A stretch of DNA of 64,000 nucleotides from positions 806,001 to 870,000 of the forward strand of contig NZ_JACLZK010000002.1 in the NCBI RefSeq assembly GCF_014253065.1, written 5' to 3'. Of the stretch, positions 53,238-63,099 are shown one piece after another. This DNA comes from Campylobacter massiliensis. Its GTDB lineage: Bacteria; Campylobacterota; Campylobacteria; Campylobacterales; Campylobacteraceae. The notes beneath the pieces are model-generated. The model did no database searches, was not told the origin of the DNA, and saw only the letters and a program-made list of their open reading frames with translations. Position 1 is the first letter of the stretch. The number at the start of each line of letters is the position of its first letter. Made by a program: the position numbers and the translations under genes.

Positions 53238-54095
53238 TTATTTCTTTTTCATGTCGAATTTATTCGCCATAAATCCAACTAGTCCCACAAAGAAAAGTCC
53301 GCCGCAGATATTGCCCAGCGTAACCGGAACTAGGTTTTTAACGATGAAATTTCCCCAGTTTAGCACATCTAGCTTATCGGCCGTAGTGTGGAGCAACGCT
53401 GCCGCAGCATTGACGTCGCCGCCGCTTGCTGCTATGTAGTGTGCTTTTGAGATGATGGCTTCGGTGATGATGAACATATTTGCCACGCAGTGCTCCATAG
53501 AGCATGCGACAAACGCGCCGATCATCCACATGATCGCAAAGAATTTACCCGCAAGGTTGCTCTCGCTGGTCGCAGTCCAGATAGACATACAAACGAACAC
53601 GTTACAAAAGATACCGCGGATAAATAGCTCGTGAAACGGCGCCGTGATCTTGCCGATACCGGCCGGTACGAAGTGCTGCAAGATGTAGCCGTCGTATTTT
53701 AGCGGTAAGCCAGAGTAATAATACATATAAGCAATTAGCGCGCCGCCGACGAAGTTAAAAACCCAAACGATCGCCCAGTAGTTAATGGTTTTACCTAAAT
53801 TTAGCTTGCCCTCATACGCGCTAACGCCGCTTAAAACCGAGCTCGTAAATAGATGCCCGCCGTAGAAAACGACCATCATGAGACCGCAGCTAAAGGTGAT
53901 GCCACCGATGAAATTTGCTAGTCCTATAGACTGCTTTTCAGCCATGCCCACGGTCGAGTGCGCCCAAAAAATATCGCCCATAGCAATCGCCGCACCCGCC
54001 ATAATGGCTAGAAAAATAATGCTTACTAACGGAGTATGCGCCTTATGCTCCATCGAATTAGATATCGCTTGAGCGGTTTCTGCAGGATTTAACAT
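53238..54095 (-). CDS. focA: formate/nitrite transporter (FocA family)
   Basis: FNT channels pass formate or nitrite across the inner membrane. The 285-residue protein has six membrane helices and the family marks FIGGITFSCGLMMVVFYGGHLFTSSVL (about 62-88), NYWAIVWVFNFVGG and a later NMFIITEAII with NICGGLFFVG. As the last gene after the hydrogenase operon, formate is the likely cargo, supplying or clearing substrate of a formate hydrogenlyase. AGGAGGAAAAG precedes the ATG, 12 bases after hycI. Confidence 0.9.
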   Translation of the reverse strand: MLNPAETAQAISNSMEHKAHTPLVSIIFLAIMAGAAIAMGDIFWAHSTVGMAEKQSIGLANFIGGITFSCGLMMVVFYGGHLFTSSVLSGVSAYEGKLNLGKTINYWAIVWVFNFVGGALIAYMYYYSGLPLKYDGYILQHFVPAGIGKITAPFHELFIRGIFCNVFVCMSIWTATSESNLAGKFFAIMWMIGAFVACSMEHCVANMFIITEAIISKAHYIAASGGDVNAAAALLHTTADKLDVLNWGNFIVKNLVPVTLGNICGGLFFVGLVGFMANKFDMKKK

Positions 54096-54107
54096 CTTTT
54101 CCTCCTC

Positions 54108-54551
54108 CTAATTTAAATTTTTATCTATCTCTAAGATACGTTCAAAGGCTTTTTGCGCGCTTTTTTTCGCATTTTCGCTTAAGCCCTCTTTAAAATCAAG
54201 CACGTTTTCAAGCAAAACGCTAATGCCCAAAAACAGTGTTTTGGGGCAAATTTTGCGCAGGTAGCTTAAAAGTACGGGCGTGGGTAGGTTGTGCGTCGAG
54301 TAGATATAGTCGCGCTCGTTACTAAGATCGAAAAACTCGATCGCGCCGTCTTTAAACCCGCTCATCGCGTCTACCACGACGATGATATCAGGCTCAAATT
54401 CTCTAAGTGCGCCAAACTCGTTTTCAGGCACGTCCTGTCCGTAAAATACCCGCCAATCTTTCAAATTTGCCTCGACGATTCGCCCTGTTTCGTTACCTAC
54501 GTCGTCGTCTCCGCGCATGGGATTGCCGATGCAAAGTAAAGCCTTTTTCAT
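54108..54551 (-). CDS. hycI: hydrogenase maturation protease
   Basis: HycI trims the C-terminus of the hydrogenase large subunit after nickel insertion. The 147-residue protein starts KKALLCIGNPMRGDDDVG (the GNxxxGDDGxG motif with nickel-contacting Asp), has DVPENEFGALREFEPDIIVVVDAM and STHNLPTPVLLSYLRK (nickel-contacting His), and FLGISV. It matches E. coli HycI in layout. Target: HyfG encoded in the same operon. Confidence 0.9.
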   Translation of the reverse strand: MKKALLCIGNPMRGDDDVGNETGRIVEANLKDWRVFYGQDVPENEFGALREFEPDIIVVVDAMSGFKDGAIEFFDLSNERDYIYSTHNLPTPVLLSYLRKICPKTLFLGISVLLENVLDFKEGLSENAKKSAQKAFERILEIDKNLN

Positions 54552-54615
54552 CCCAAAAGCCCTCCGCGCGCCAAATTTAACCCGTGAGCGTTTGCCGAAT
54601 TTGAGCTAAATTTCA

Positions 54616-54960
54616 TCAAAAATCCTTCCTAAGCACCAGATATCCCTCACGCAGATTTTCAAGCTCTTTTTTTAGCTCACATTCGCAAAGCTCGGAAATG
54701 AGCCTAACCGCATGCTCCCTAAATATCTCCACCTCGAAATACTTACTCAAATTTCCAAGCTTAAATTTGACGTATTCGCCGCCGCTAGCGACGATACGAT
54801 CATACTCCTCGTCTTTGATATCGAGTAGCTTTTGGCTAAAATCGATCGTACCCACGCCGTGACCGACGCAGGTAGAAAAGAGCTTGATATCTTTTAGCTC
54901 TTTGGGCATTTTTTCGTTTTCGTCCATGTGGCGGCGAGTGAGCTTATAGACTCTTATCAT
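54616..54960 (-). CDS. hycH: formate hydrogenlyase maturation protein HycH
   Basis: A 114-residue soluble protein (start [22 protein letters not shown], middle [18 protein letters not shown]) in the position and size range of HycH/HyfJ, an accessory factor for hydrogenase-3/4 large-subunit maturation. It overlaps hyfI by 4 bases. Assignment rests on context and the GHGVGTIDF text. Confidence 0.75.
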   Translation of the reverse strand: MIRVYKLTRRHMDENEKMPKELKDIKLFSTCVGHGVGTIDFSQKLLDIKDEEYDRIVASGGEYVKFKLGNLSKYFEVEIFREHAVRLISELCECELKKELENLREGYLVLRKDF

Positions 54961-55784
54961 CTTTTATCCCAGATTTCTTTTTTGACGTCGATCGCGTTTT
55001 CGCTCTGTTTTGCGTTTGCGTATTTTAGATAAACGTCGTTGTATAAAAGCCCCATGCACTCGGCATATCTAGGATCTTCTTCTTTATACATGGCTTCTAG
55101 CATAGCTTTTTTGGTCGCCGCTACGTCATGGATATCGGGCGATGTTTTAGCTGCGTCCATATACTTAGCAAACAACGTCCTGCCGAATATATAGCTCATT
55201 AGCCTCTTTGACTCGGCTTCCAAATCTCGCTCGAAAAGGATATTGCCCATGATAGACTCCGTAACGGCCGGAGCTTTGCAGTCGTCTTTTTCGAAGCTTC
55301 TTTTTTGTAGCTTTTGGTCTATGATGCCAAGAGCCATACCAAGGCCGTAGATGACGCTAGCCGGATGCGGAGGACAGCCCGGGATATAGACGTCTACGGG
55401 GATAATCTTATCTATACCGCCCCAGACGCTATAAGCGTCGTAAAAGATACCGCCCGTACTACCGCAGGCTCCAAGAGCCACCACGATCTTAGGATCTGGA
55501 GCTGCTTCGTAAGCGCGAAGTAGCGGATAGTACATCTGGCGCGTAACCGGGCCGGTGCAGACTAGGATGTCTGCGTGGCGAGGGTTGGCTACGAGCTTAA
55601 AGCCGAAGCGCTCAGGGTCCCACATCGGCGTGATGGCGGCGAAGATCTCGATCTCGCAGCCGTTGCAACTGCCGCAGTCGATGCGGTAAACACTAAAGCT
55701 TCGTTTGATATTTTTTAGATGCTCTAGCTTTGCGGTTAGGTCGTTTGCCGTTTTTATGTTTTCGGGAACTTGATAAAGGCTCAT
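54957..55784 (-). CDS. hyfI: hydrogenase-4 small subunit HyfI
   Basis: HyfI carries the proximal [4Fe-4S] cluster that takes electrons to or from the NiFe site. The 275-residue protein is NuoB-like: [14 protein letters not shown] (about 35-48), [24 protein letters not shown] and [17 protein letters not shown] supply the cluster cysteines. It has a C-terminal extension of about 90 residues beyond the NuoB core. It overlaps both hyfH and hycH by 4 bases. Confidence 0.92.
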   Translation of the reverse strand: MSLYQVPENIKTANDLTAKLEHLKNIKRSFSVYRIDCGSCNGCEIEIFAAITPMWDPERFGFKLVANPRHADILVCTGPVTRQMYYPLLRAYEAAPDPKIVVALGACGSTGGIFYDAYSVWGGIDKIIPVDVYIPGCPPHPASVIYGLGMALGIIDQKLQKRSFEKDDCKAPAVTESIMGNILFERDLEAESKRLMSYIFGRTLFAKYMDAAKTSPDIHDVAATKKAMLEAMYKEEDPRYAECMGLLYNDVYLKYANAKQSENAIDVKKEIWDKR

Positions 55785-56320
55785 TTTATCCCCTCCTCTA
55801 CGTCTTTAGTTAAGCGCTCGACAGATTGCGCTTTTTTGCACTCAGGGCAGATGTAGAGGTAGTCTTTGGCTTCCTCTAGTCTGCCCGGGAGTAAATTTGC
55901 CGTACTAAGCTTTGAAAAAGTATAGTTGATGAGGCGAACCGGCGTATACGGCTTGCCGCAGCATTTGCACTTTTGCATCTCTAGCTCGCCGCGCTGGATT
56001 AGCGCGCTCTTGTCAAATTTAACCGCAAGCTCAAAACCCTGGCTTAGTCGTACGCCGCCGGTTGGACAAACCTCATCGCAGCGTCCGCAAAATATACAAC
56101 GTCCGCAATCAAACTGCCACACGAGCTTATCTTGCTTTTCGTTCATCTTTAGCTCTATGGCATTACTAGGGCACGCTACGCCGCACGCCGCGCAACCTAC
56201 GCAAAGCTCGTAGGTATAAAACGGCTGCCCGCGGAAATTCTCGGGCACTTTGTAGGGCTCAAACGGATAGGCGTAGGTCGCCTTTCCGTATTTTTCGGTT
56301 ATGTCAAATAACTTCATCAT
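55781..56320 (-). CDS. hyfH: hydrogenase-4 iron-sulfur subunit HyfH
   Basis: The 179-residue NuoI-like protein has two [4Fe-4S] ferredoxin motifs, [16 protein letters not shown] (about 41-56) and [19 protein letters not shown] (about 75-93), and two further cysteine pairs near the end ([19 protein letters not shown]) that could form a zinc or iron site. It links HyfI to the electron donor. Operon position and 4-base overlaps with hyfG and hyfI support the call. Confidence 0.92.
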   Translation of the reverse strand: MMKLFDITEKYGKATYAYPFEPYKVPENFRGQPFYTYELCVGCAACGVACPSNAIELKMNEKQDKLVWQFDCGRCIFCGRCDEVCPTGGVRLSQGFELAVKFDKSALIQRGELEMQKCKCCGKPYTPVRLINYTFSKLSTANLLPGRLEEAKDYLYICPECKKAQSVERLTKDVEEGIK

Positions 56321-58059
56321 CTTAAATCCTTTTTGCTAATCTTGCCAGTTTGGCAAAATCTCTTAAGGTCTTTTTCGGTTAAAATTTTACTCTTTTTAGT
56401 ATTTACGTCCACGACCGTAACGCGCTCTGTGCACGAATAGCACGGGTCGAGCGAACAAACGATCAATGCGGCGTCAGAGATGTTATTTCCGCGGAACTGA
56501 TAGCGGAGGCTCGGCCAGTTGTTATACGTAGCCGCGCGGCATCTCCAGCGGAAAACCTTTTGTGCGCTGCCTTGCATGATCCAGTGGACGTTTTCTCCGC
56601 GAGGAGCTTCGTCGTATCCGAGCGCGAAATTTTCAGGCTTGATCATAGTTTTTGGATCTATCATGATCGGCGTTTGAGGCATTAGCTCAAAGCACTGTCT
56701 GATGATATGGATAGACTGTTTTAGCTCCTTGTATCTCACGACTTCGCGGCTAAATACGTCTCCGCCGTGCTCGACCGCGACTTCAAATTCGATATGTTTA
56801 AAGAAGTCGTAAGGGTGGTCGTAACGGTTGTCGCGCTTAAAGCCCGAACCTCTCATATTTGGACCGACCGGGCTAAAGTCGCGAGCTACTTGTTTATCAA
56901 GTACGCCTACGCCCTTCCAGCGTCCTAGTTGGCGCTTATCATCCATGACCGCGTCCCAAATTTCCGTAATCTGAACGTCAAGCTTGTTTATGATAGCAAT
57001 ACCTTGCCTGATTTCGTTATCGGTCATATCGCGGCGAAGTCCGCCCATTATGACGTTACCGTAGGTTTTGCGGCCGCCGGTTACGAGTTGGGCTAGCTCC
57101 ATGGAGTACTCGCGCACTCTAAAGATATGCATGAAGGCGTTATAGTTGCCCGTTACCTCGCAAGCTAGACCGATATTTAGCAGGTGGCTGTGAAGGCGCT
57201 CGATCTCAAGGCAGATTACGCGGATAGCTTGCGCTCTTAGCGGAATTTCTAGTTTTATAGCCTTTTCGGCCGCTTCGATACACGCAATCGCGTGAGCGTA
57301 ACCGCATATACCGCAGACGCGCTCCGCAAGGTAACCCATCTGATCGTAGTTCATACGGTTTTCGGCTAGCTTTTCCATACCGCGGTGCTGATAAAAGAGG
57401 CGGTAGTCCGCGTCTATGATCTCGTCGCCGTCGCAAAATAGCCTAAAGTGTCCCGGCTCATCGCTCGTTACGTGTAAAGGTCCGAGCGGTACGTCTACTA
57501 CGCTATCGCCGCTAGGAAATAAAAACTCGGCGTCAGGCTCGTCTTGATGAGCGACGGGGTCCGGTCTATAGCGGTAGTCCATCGCGTCTTTTCTAAGCGG
57601 ATGAAGGCCGTCGGGCCAATCGTCCGCTAAAACTAGGCGGCGTTTGTCAGGCAGTCCTTCGGCTACTAGGCCGAACATATCAAATGCCTCTCTCTCGTAC
57701 CACACGCAAGCAGGCACTAGCGGAGTAACGGACGGAAACGTCGGATCGACGCCTGGAATCAATGTTTTAACGGTGATAAAGCACTTATCCTCAGCGGCAA
57801 AATCATCCGCCTCCGTCATCTTGCTGCCTTCCATAGATATCGCGTAGTAAAGCGCAAAACAGCCGTTTATAGTTCTCTCGTCGTTTGGTATCATTGTGCT
57901 TAAAAAGCCGCCGATATCGTAGTAAAGGGTCTTAACCGCAAGCGGAAGGTCGTTTCTGTCGACTAAAACCGTGATTTGGTCGTCGGCTTGGCGTGTTACT
58001 TCTAAAACCTTTACCTTTGTTTTTAAAATTTCTACAAATTTATCGCCTCTCATCTTCAA
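56317..58059 (-). CDS. hyfG: hydrogenase-4 large (NiFe) subunit HyfG
   Basis: The 580-residue catalytic subunit fuses a NuoC-like part (to about 190, VWYEREAFDMFGL) with a NuoD-like NiFe part. Nickel ligands are the CxxC pairs RVCGICGYAH (about 245) and DPCYSCTER (about 545). About 35 residues follow the second pair, the tail that HycI removes after Arg during maturation. HRGMEKLAE and ERVCGICGYAHAIA confirm the group-4 type. It evolves or oxidises H2 on the cytoplasmic side. Confidence 0.95.
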   Translation of the reverse strand: MKMRGDKFVEILKTKVKVLEVTRQADDQITVLVDRNDLPLAVKTLYYDIGGFLSTMIPNDERTINGCFALYYAISMEGSKMTEADDFAAEDKCFITVKTLIPGVDPTFPSVTPLVPACVWYEREAFDMFGLVAEGLPDKRRLVLADDWPDGLHPLRKDAMDYRYRPDPVAHQDEPDAEFLFPSGDSVVDVPLGPLHVTSDEPGHFRLFCDGDEIIDADYRLFYQHRGMEKLAENRMNYDQMGYLAERVCGICGYAHAIACIEAAEKAIKLEIPLRAQAIRVICLEIERLHSHLLNIGLACEVTGNYNAFMHIFRVREYSMELAQLVTGGRKTYGNVIMGGLRRDMTDNEIRQGIAIINKLDVQITEIWDAVMDDKRQLGRWKGVGVLDKQVARDFSPVGPNMRGSGFKRDNRYDHPYDFFKHIEFEVAVEHGGDVFSREVVRYKELKQSIHIIRQCFELMPQTPIMIDPKTMIKPENFALGYDEAPRGENVHWIMQGSAQKVFRWRCRAATYNNWPSLRYQFRGNNISDAALIVCSLDPCYSCTERVTVVDVNTKKSKILTEKDLKRFCQTGKISKKDLR

Positions 58060-59531
58060 ACTCCCATCATTATTTTGACGCCCTCATTGACTAGAGCGTA
58101 AAAGTTTTCTACGTGCCAAACGCCAAATATTATGATTAGCGCGCAAAGCAGGATAAGCGGTAAATTTTCTACTATGCTCATCTCTTTATTGTGAACGACC
58201 GCGGCTTTAGGCTCGCCGAAACTCGCCATGTTAAAGTGCGAGAAGTCCGCGATAAAGATGATCGCAAGAGCTATCGCAAATAGCGCGGTGCTAAAATATT
58301 GACCGCTGTTTATAGCGCCGACGAATACGTTATATTCGCTGACGAATATCGCAAACGCAGGGACGCCTACTAGCGAACAAACCGCAGCGCCGAACATCAT
58401 AGTGGTTATCGGTGCAATCTTTACCATACCGCCCATTTTAGTCATATCTTTGTGACCGTAAATTCTAGCGATGTTGCCCGTTGAGCAAAACGCAAGAGCT
58501 TTTGTAAAGCTGTGAGCTAAGCAGTGGAAAATCGCCGCAAATAGCCCCAAAGGTCCGCCGACTCCCAATGCAAAGGCTATAACGCCCATATGCACGATAG
58601 AGTGGTAGGCAAACATCCTCTTTACGTCGTGTTGTCTAACGAGGAATATACCGCCGACAAATAGAGTAATAAGGCCTGAGATTATCATCACGCTTTGAAC
58701 GAACTCCATACCCGTAGCTTGAGCCGCGATAGCGTAATATCTAAAAAGAGCTAACATCGCGCACTTTAGCAAAACGCCTGAAAGCAGAGCCGAAATCGGC
58801 GCAGGGCCTTGGGCGTGAACGTCCGGAAGCCACGTATGCGTAGGAGCAAGGCCGGCTTTCGTACCAAATCCGATAAGCGCAAAGACAAAGATTAGCTTTG
58901 CGACGTCGGGGCTCAAATTTTTAGCGTTTGCCATTATGCCCGTCCATAGCATCGCAGTTTCGCCGTCTTTTATCTCCGCAAAAGTCGCAGAGTAAAGAAG
59001 CACGGTCGCATAAAGCGCGAACGCTAGGCCGATAGAGCAAAGGACTATGTATTTATAGCCGCTCTCGGTTGATTTTTGATCTTTTAGGATCGCGACTAGG
59101 AACACCGATGAAAGCGTAGTAGCCTCGATCGCAGCCCACATAAAGGCAACGTTGTTACAGATGACGCTTAGAGTCATCGTAAAGATAAACACGTGGCTAA
59201 GCGCGTAGTATTTTCTAAGCGCGTCCAAATTTATATGGCCCTCTTCGAGCTCCCATTTCATATAGTGAGTCGCGTACAAATTTACCAAAAAGCCCGTAAC
59301 CGCGATAAGCACCAAAAACACGCAGCCAAGGCTATCTAGGAACAAAAATTTACCGTGCGCGTAAAAAGTACCGCCCGATAAAACCTTGCTTACGTTAAAT
59401 AGCAACGCCAAAGACGTAACCGCGCTAACCGCAACGTGAAGCAAACTCAAAGTCGCGTAATTTTTCGGAGAGAAAAATAGCAATATCGCTCCAAGAAGCG
59501 GTAAAATTAATATCAAAGTTAAACTATCCAT
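58056..59531 (-). CDS. hyfF: hydrogenase-4 membrane subunit HyfF
   Basis: A 491-residue, about 14-helix proton-translocating subunit of the NuoL/M/N (Mrp antiporter) family. It shows LAPTHTWLPDVHAQGPAPISALLSGVLLK (about 228-255) and ILVRQHDVKRMFAYHSIVHMG, the usual Lys/Glu/His track. Overlaps hyfG by 4 bases and follows hyfE. In the complex it would couple H2 chemistry to ion pumping. Confidence 0.92.
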   Translation of the reverse strand: MDSLTLILILPLLGAILLFFSPKNYATLSLLHVAVSAVTSLALLFNVSKVLSGGTFYAHGKFLFLDSLGCVFLVLIAVTGFLVNLYATHYMKWELEEGHINLDALRKYYALSHVFIFTMTLSVICNNVAFMWAAIEATTLSSVFLVAILKDQKSTESGYKYIVLCSIGLAFALYATVLLYSATFAEIKDGETAMLWTGIMANAKNLSPDVAKLIFVFALIGFGTKAGLAPTHTWLPDVHAQGPAPISALLSGVLLKCAMLALFRYYAIAAQATGMEFVQSVMIISGLITLFVGGIFLVRQHDVKRMFAYHSIVHMGVIAFALGVGGPLGLFAAIFHCLAHSFTKALAFCSTGNIARIYGHKDMTKMGGMVKIAPITTMMFGAAVCSLVGVPAFAIFVSEYNVFVGAINSGQYFSTALFAIALAIIFIADFSHFNMASFGEPKAAVVHNKEMSIVENLPLILLCALIIIFGVWHVENFYALVNEGVKIMMGV

Positions 59532-59533
59532 CT

Positions 59534-60190
59534 CTATCCCCTTAAATTCGTAGCCTTAGACGTATCAAGGCTGCCGTATGCTTTATAAAATCTGATAGCT
59601 AAGACGCTCATGATGATAACGGCGAAAATCGCGTCCGTTAAGATACCAAGCTCGACAAGCTCGTTTGAGTTGTAAGCCATGAGCGCTAGGCTTAGATGTA
59701 TGCCGTTTTCAAAAAGGCAGTAGGCTAAAATTTGCTTGATAAAAGAGTTTCTAAGCATAAAGCCGAAAACTCCCATCATAAACACGCAAACCGCGGCTAG
59801 TAGCATTATTTTCTCTTGGATTAGCGAAAATTGAAGGAATATCGGGTTGATACTCATCGCTATGGCTAGAGAAAATCCCATCGCTATAACAGGGCTTACG
59901 AAAAAGCCGCCCACAGGCTCGTCTTCGCTAACGACGTTAAGCTTTTTAATCAACCAAAGCAAGATCGCCGGTACGAATAAAACCTTCGTAAAAAACGCCA
60001 CTACCGCCCACATGGATAGCTGCGACGCGTTAAATTTAGACGCCAACATAGCAAATATACCGACTAAAAGTAATGTCTCGATCGCGTAAACGATGACGGA
60101 TAGCTTTAGGTTACGTAGCCCAAATACCGCCAAAGACGTTACTATCATGCCGATAGCTAATGCGTCTAACATAGTCATATCTGCATTCAT
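59534..60190 (-). CDS. hyfE: hydrogenase-4 membrane subunit HyfE
   Basis: A 218-residue membrane protein with about seven helices, distantly NuoK-like (LAYCLFENGIHLSLALMAYNSNELVELGI, near 150-180). HyfE is found in Hyf and in long Mrp-linked group-4 hydrogenases but not in Hyc. Lies 1-2 bases from hyfC and hyfF. Confidence 0.88.
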   Translation of the reverse strand: MNADMTMLDALAIGMIVTSLAVFGLRNLKLSVIVYAIETLLLVGIFAMLASKFNASQLSMWAVVAFFTKVLFVPAILLWLIKKLNVVSEDEPVGGFFVSPVIAMGFSLAIAMSINPIFLQFSLIQEKIMLLAAVCVFMMGVFGFMLRNSFIKQILAYCLFENGIHLSLALMAYNSNELVELGILTDAIFAVIIMSVLAIRFYKAYGSLDTSKATNLRG

Positions 60191-60191
60191 C

Positions 60192-61121
60192 TCACACCCC
60201 CACGACGTAAAGCGTCAAAGCCACGAAAGATATGGCTAGAGCGGCTACCGCGTTTTTACGCAAGGACGAAGTCATCTTAAATCTCGGTCCGAAGTTGTCT
60301 ATAAACACGGCCGCTACGTAAAACACTCCCGCCTTTAAAACGAAAATTATAACGGCTAGGAAAGGATTGCTAAAGTTCCACGGCTCGAAAATCGCGAGGA
60401 AAAGTCCTATCATCGCAAATTGTTTTAAGATAAGCGCCGCTTGAACTAGACCTAGATCAGAACCCGCGTATTCGCCTAGCAAGCCTTCTTGTAACTCTTG
60501 CTCGGCTTCTGCTAGGTCAAAAGGCTTTCTGCCCGTCTCAACGTATATGCACCACAAAAACGCGATCGAAGCAACCGCAAAGCTTGGGATCTGATATCCG
60601 ATCTGGCCGCTTTTTACCATTGATTGTATCTCGACCAAATTTGACGTTCCTGCCGCTAGCATAACGACGATTAGGCACATTATCATAACAGGCTCGACAT
60701 AAACGGCTATAGTTTGCTCTCTACCGCCGCCGGTAGCCGCAAACGGGTTACCGCTATCTAAAGATGCGGCGCCAAAAACAAATCTCAAAAGCGCACCTAG
60801 ATAAAGGATCACGAAAATATCGGAGTAAGCTCCGAAAATCGTGCTCTTGCTATAAGTAATAGGAATAGCCGCTAGTATCGCCGCCGAAGTGGCAAATAAG
60901 AAAAACGGCGCCCATCTAAATACCCAGTGAGAGCACTCAGGCACGGTTCTGCCGCGTCTAAATAGCTTTATGATGTCGCGATACGTCTGGAAAAAATCGC
61001 TGCCTTGTTTTGATTGCAGTTTGGCTCTTAGTTTTCTGGCCATACCGTCAAATAGCGGCGCGACTAAGACGATGACGACGACTTGAAATATCATTAAAAA
61101 TATAGTCTGTAAAATTTCCAT
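60192..61121 (-). CDS. hyfC: hydrogenase-4 membrane subunit HyfC
   Basis: A 309-residue NuoH-like protein with eight helices. GSDFFQTYRDIIKLFRRGRTVPE (about 40-62) and GRKPFDLAEAEQELQEGLLGEYAG (about 190-215, the acidic quinone-channel loop of NuoH in modified form) identify it. It anchors the soluble HyfGHI part to the membrane. 10 bases after hyfB. Confidence 0.93.
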   Translation of the reverse strand: MEILQTIFLMIFQVVVIVLVAPLFDGMARKLRAKLQSKQGSDFFQTYRDIIKLFRRGRTVPECSHWVFRWAPFFLFATSAAILAAIPITYSKSTIFGAYSDIFVILYLGALLRFVFGAASLDSGNPFAATGGGREQTIAVYVEPVMIMCLIVVMLAAGTSNLVEIQSMVKSGQIGYQIPSFAVASIAFLWCIYVETGRKPFDLAEAEQELQEGLLGEYAGSDLGLVQAALILKQFAMIGLFLAIFEPWNFSNPFLAVIIFVLKAGVFYVAAVFIDNFGPRFKMTSSLRKNAVAALAISFVALTLYVVGV

Positions 61122-61131
61122 CTCACGCCCC

Positions 61132-63099
61132 CTATATCAAAAAGTAGCTAACCGCTAGTATCGCGCAAAGATATACGAGTATATATAGCGCGTAAACATT
61201 GGTGTAGCCGCTTTGCATTATGCCTATTTTATCGGCTATTTTCTTGCTCCACTCGATCACTGGTTCGTAAAATAGCCCCCACCAGATATCTTTTGGATGG
61301 TTGTGGTATTCGACCGGGTTAAAATAGCCCTTGGTTACGACTTTTCTCTCGCCTTTAAACAGCCAGTTCATTATGCGTCTTAGATCGCCGGTGAAAGGAC
61401 CGCCCGTCATTTGCATGCGAGAGCTGTATTTAAATCCGCAAGCCCAAGGATCTGTCTCGCGAGGTTTCTCGCGGTTTGCTTTCATGAAAGCTAAAATCGC
61501 AAAAGGCAAAACCATAGTAGAACATAAGATGATAGCGATTAACGGAGTAGAGACGATACTGCCTAAATTTGATGTCAAATTTATACCGTGGCTAGCTACG
61601 TAACCGCCTGCGCCGCCTATCGAATTTACAGCCGTCATTATGTAGCCGACGACAACGTTCGCTCCGACGCCAAATCCGACGCAGCCTATCATTAGCACGA
61701 TCATGCCAAGCACCATAAATATCGGGCTTTCTTTTGCGTTGTCCCAAATTTTCTTATCTCTTGGAGTTCCCGCAAAGATTACGGCATAAAGCTTAAGGTG
61801 CATGCCGACTAACACGCCCGTAAGTGCTAGCGCAACGACTGAAAGCGTAAAGGCGTATCTAACGAAAATGCCCTGCTCTAGCGCGCCTTGAAGCATACCT
61901 TGGTATGTAAACCACTCAGACACGAAGCCGTTAACAGGAGGAAGCGCTGCGATACCCATAATACCGATAAACATACCAACAGATGTCCAAGGCATCTTTT
62001 TAGCTAGGCCGCCTAGTACGTCCATATCGCGGGTGTGCGTAGCGTGCAAAACCGAACCCGCGCAAAGGAACAATAGTCCTTTAAATATCGCGTGGTTAAC
62101 CACGTGGTAGCATCCTGCTAAAAATCCGATCGCGGCAAGAGTGTTATTTCCTGCAGCTAGCCCGTATAGACCGGTACCAAGACCAAGCAAGATGATGCCG
62201 ATATTTTCAACTGAGTGATAGGCAAGAAGCGCTTTGTAGTCGTGCTGACAAAGAGCGTAAAGAACGCCAAACAGTGAGCTAGCAGCACCCAGGATCAAAA
62301 CCGCTAGACCAAAATATATGCTTAGCGGTAAGAAAAGCGTAAATTTGACTAGAGTAAATAGCGCAACCTTTATCATAACGCCGCTCATTAGAGCAGAGAC
62401 GTTTGAAGGCGCAGCAGGGTGAGCCATCGGTAGCCATACGTGGAAAGGCCACATACCCGCTTTACTACCAAATCCTACTAAGAATAATATAAACACGACG
62501 ACGCTAACCGCAGCAGGCATATTTAAGCGAGCAAAATCGCTAAACTCCATGCTGCCCGCATAGTGAGCCATGACTAGCAGTCCGCACGTGATACAAAACG
62601 CGCCGACCTGAGCGATACCAAGATACACCATCACCGCTTTTAGCGTGCCTTTGCCGTCGTTTACTAGGATGAGGAAAGACGAAACAAGCGTCATAAGCTC
62701 CCACAAAACGACGAAGCAAAATACGTTGTTTGCGCTGATGACTAGAAGCATCGAAAGGATGAAAAGGTTAAACAAACAGGCGAAAACGCCGACGTTTGCT
62801 TTTTTGATATATTCCTCCGCGTAGCTCATACCGTAGACGCTACTAGCAAAGCCGATAAAGACGACTACGAAGCTAAAGAAATTTCCAAGCGGAGTTAGCT
62901 CAAATTTAGGCGCGTATAGAAAGTCTCCGCCTAGAGCGAAGCCCTGCGTAACGCCCATGTTGGCCACAAAGTAGCAAAGCGCGTAAAAACAGCTGATCGC
63001 GCTTAATCCAAAGCCGATTTTGACGGCTGATTTTTGCGCGCCGTAGAGCAGGATGCTAACGGCGGCGCTAAATAAGAAAAGTAGATAAACGCCTACCAT
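61132..63099 (-). CDS. hyfB: hydrogenase-4 membrane subunit HyfB
   Basis: A 655-residue NuoL/M-type subunit with about 16 helices: WELMTLVSSFLILV (about 133-146), GMWPFHVWLPMAHPAAPSNVSALMSGVMIK (about 212-240) and LCQHDYKALLAYHSVENIGI mark the antiporter core, and a C-terminal extension with DPWACGFKYSSRMQMTGGPF is typical of HyfB/HycC. Overlaps hyfA by 7 bases. First membrane subunit of the operon. Confidence 0.94.
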   Translation of the reverse strand: MVGVYLLFLFSAAVSILLYGAQKSAVKIGFGLSAISCFYALCYFVANMGVTQGFALGGDFLYAPKFELTPLGNFFSFVVVFIGFASSVYGMSYAEEYIKKANVGVFACLFNLFILSMLLVISANNVFCFVVLWELMTLVSSFLILVNDGKGTLKAVMVYLGIAQVGAFCITCGLLVMAHYAGSMEFSDFARLNMPAAVSVVVFILFLVGFGSKAGMWPFHVWLPMAHPAAPSNVSALMSGVMIKVALFTLVKFTLFLPLSIYFGLAVLILGAASSLFGVLYALCQHDYKALLAYHSVENIGIILLGLGTGLYGLAAGNNTLAAIGFLAGCYHVVNHAIFKGLLFLCAGSVLHATHTRDMDVLGGLAKKMPWTSVGMFIGIMGIAALPPVNGFVSEWFTYQGMLQGALEQGIFVRYAFTLSVVALALTGVLVGMHLKLYAVIFAGTPRDKKIWDNAKESPIFMVLGMIVLMIGCVGFGVGANVVVGYIMTAVNSIGGAGGYVASHGINLTSNLGSIVSTPLIAIILCSTMVLPFAILAFMKANREKPRETDPWACGFKYSSRMQMTGGPFTGDLRRIMNWLFKGERKVVTKGYFNPVEYHNHPKDIWWGLFYEPVIEWSKKIADKIGIMQSGYTNVYALYILVYLCAILAVSYFLI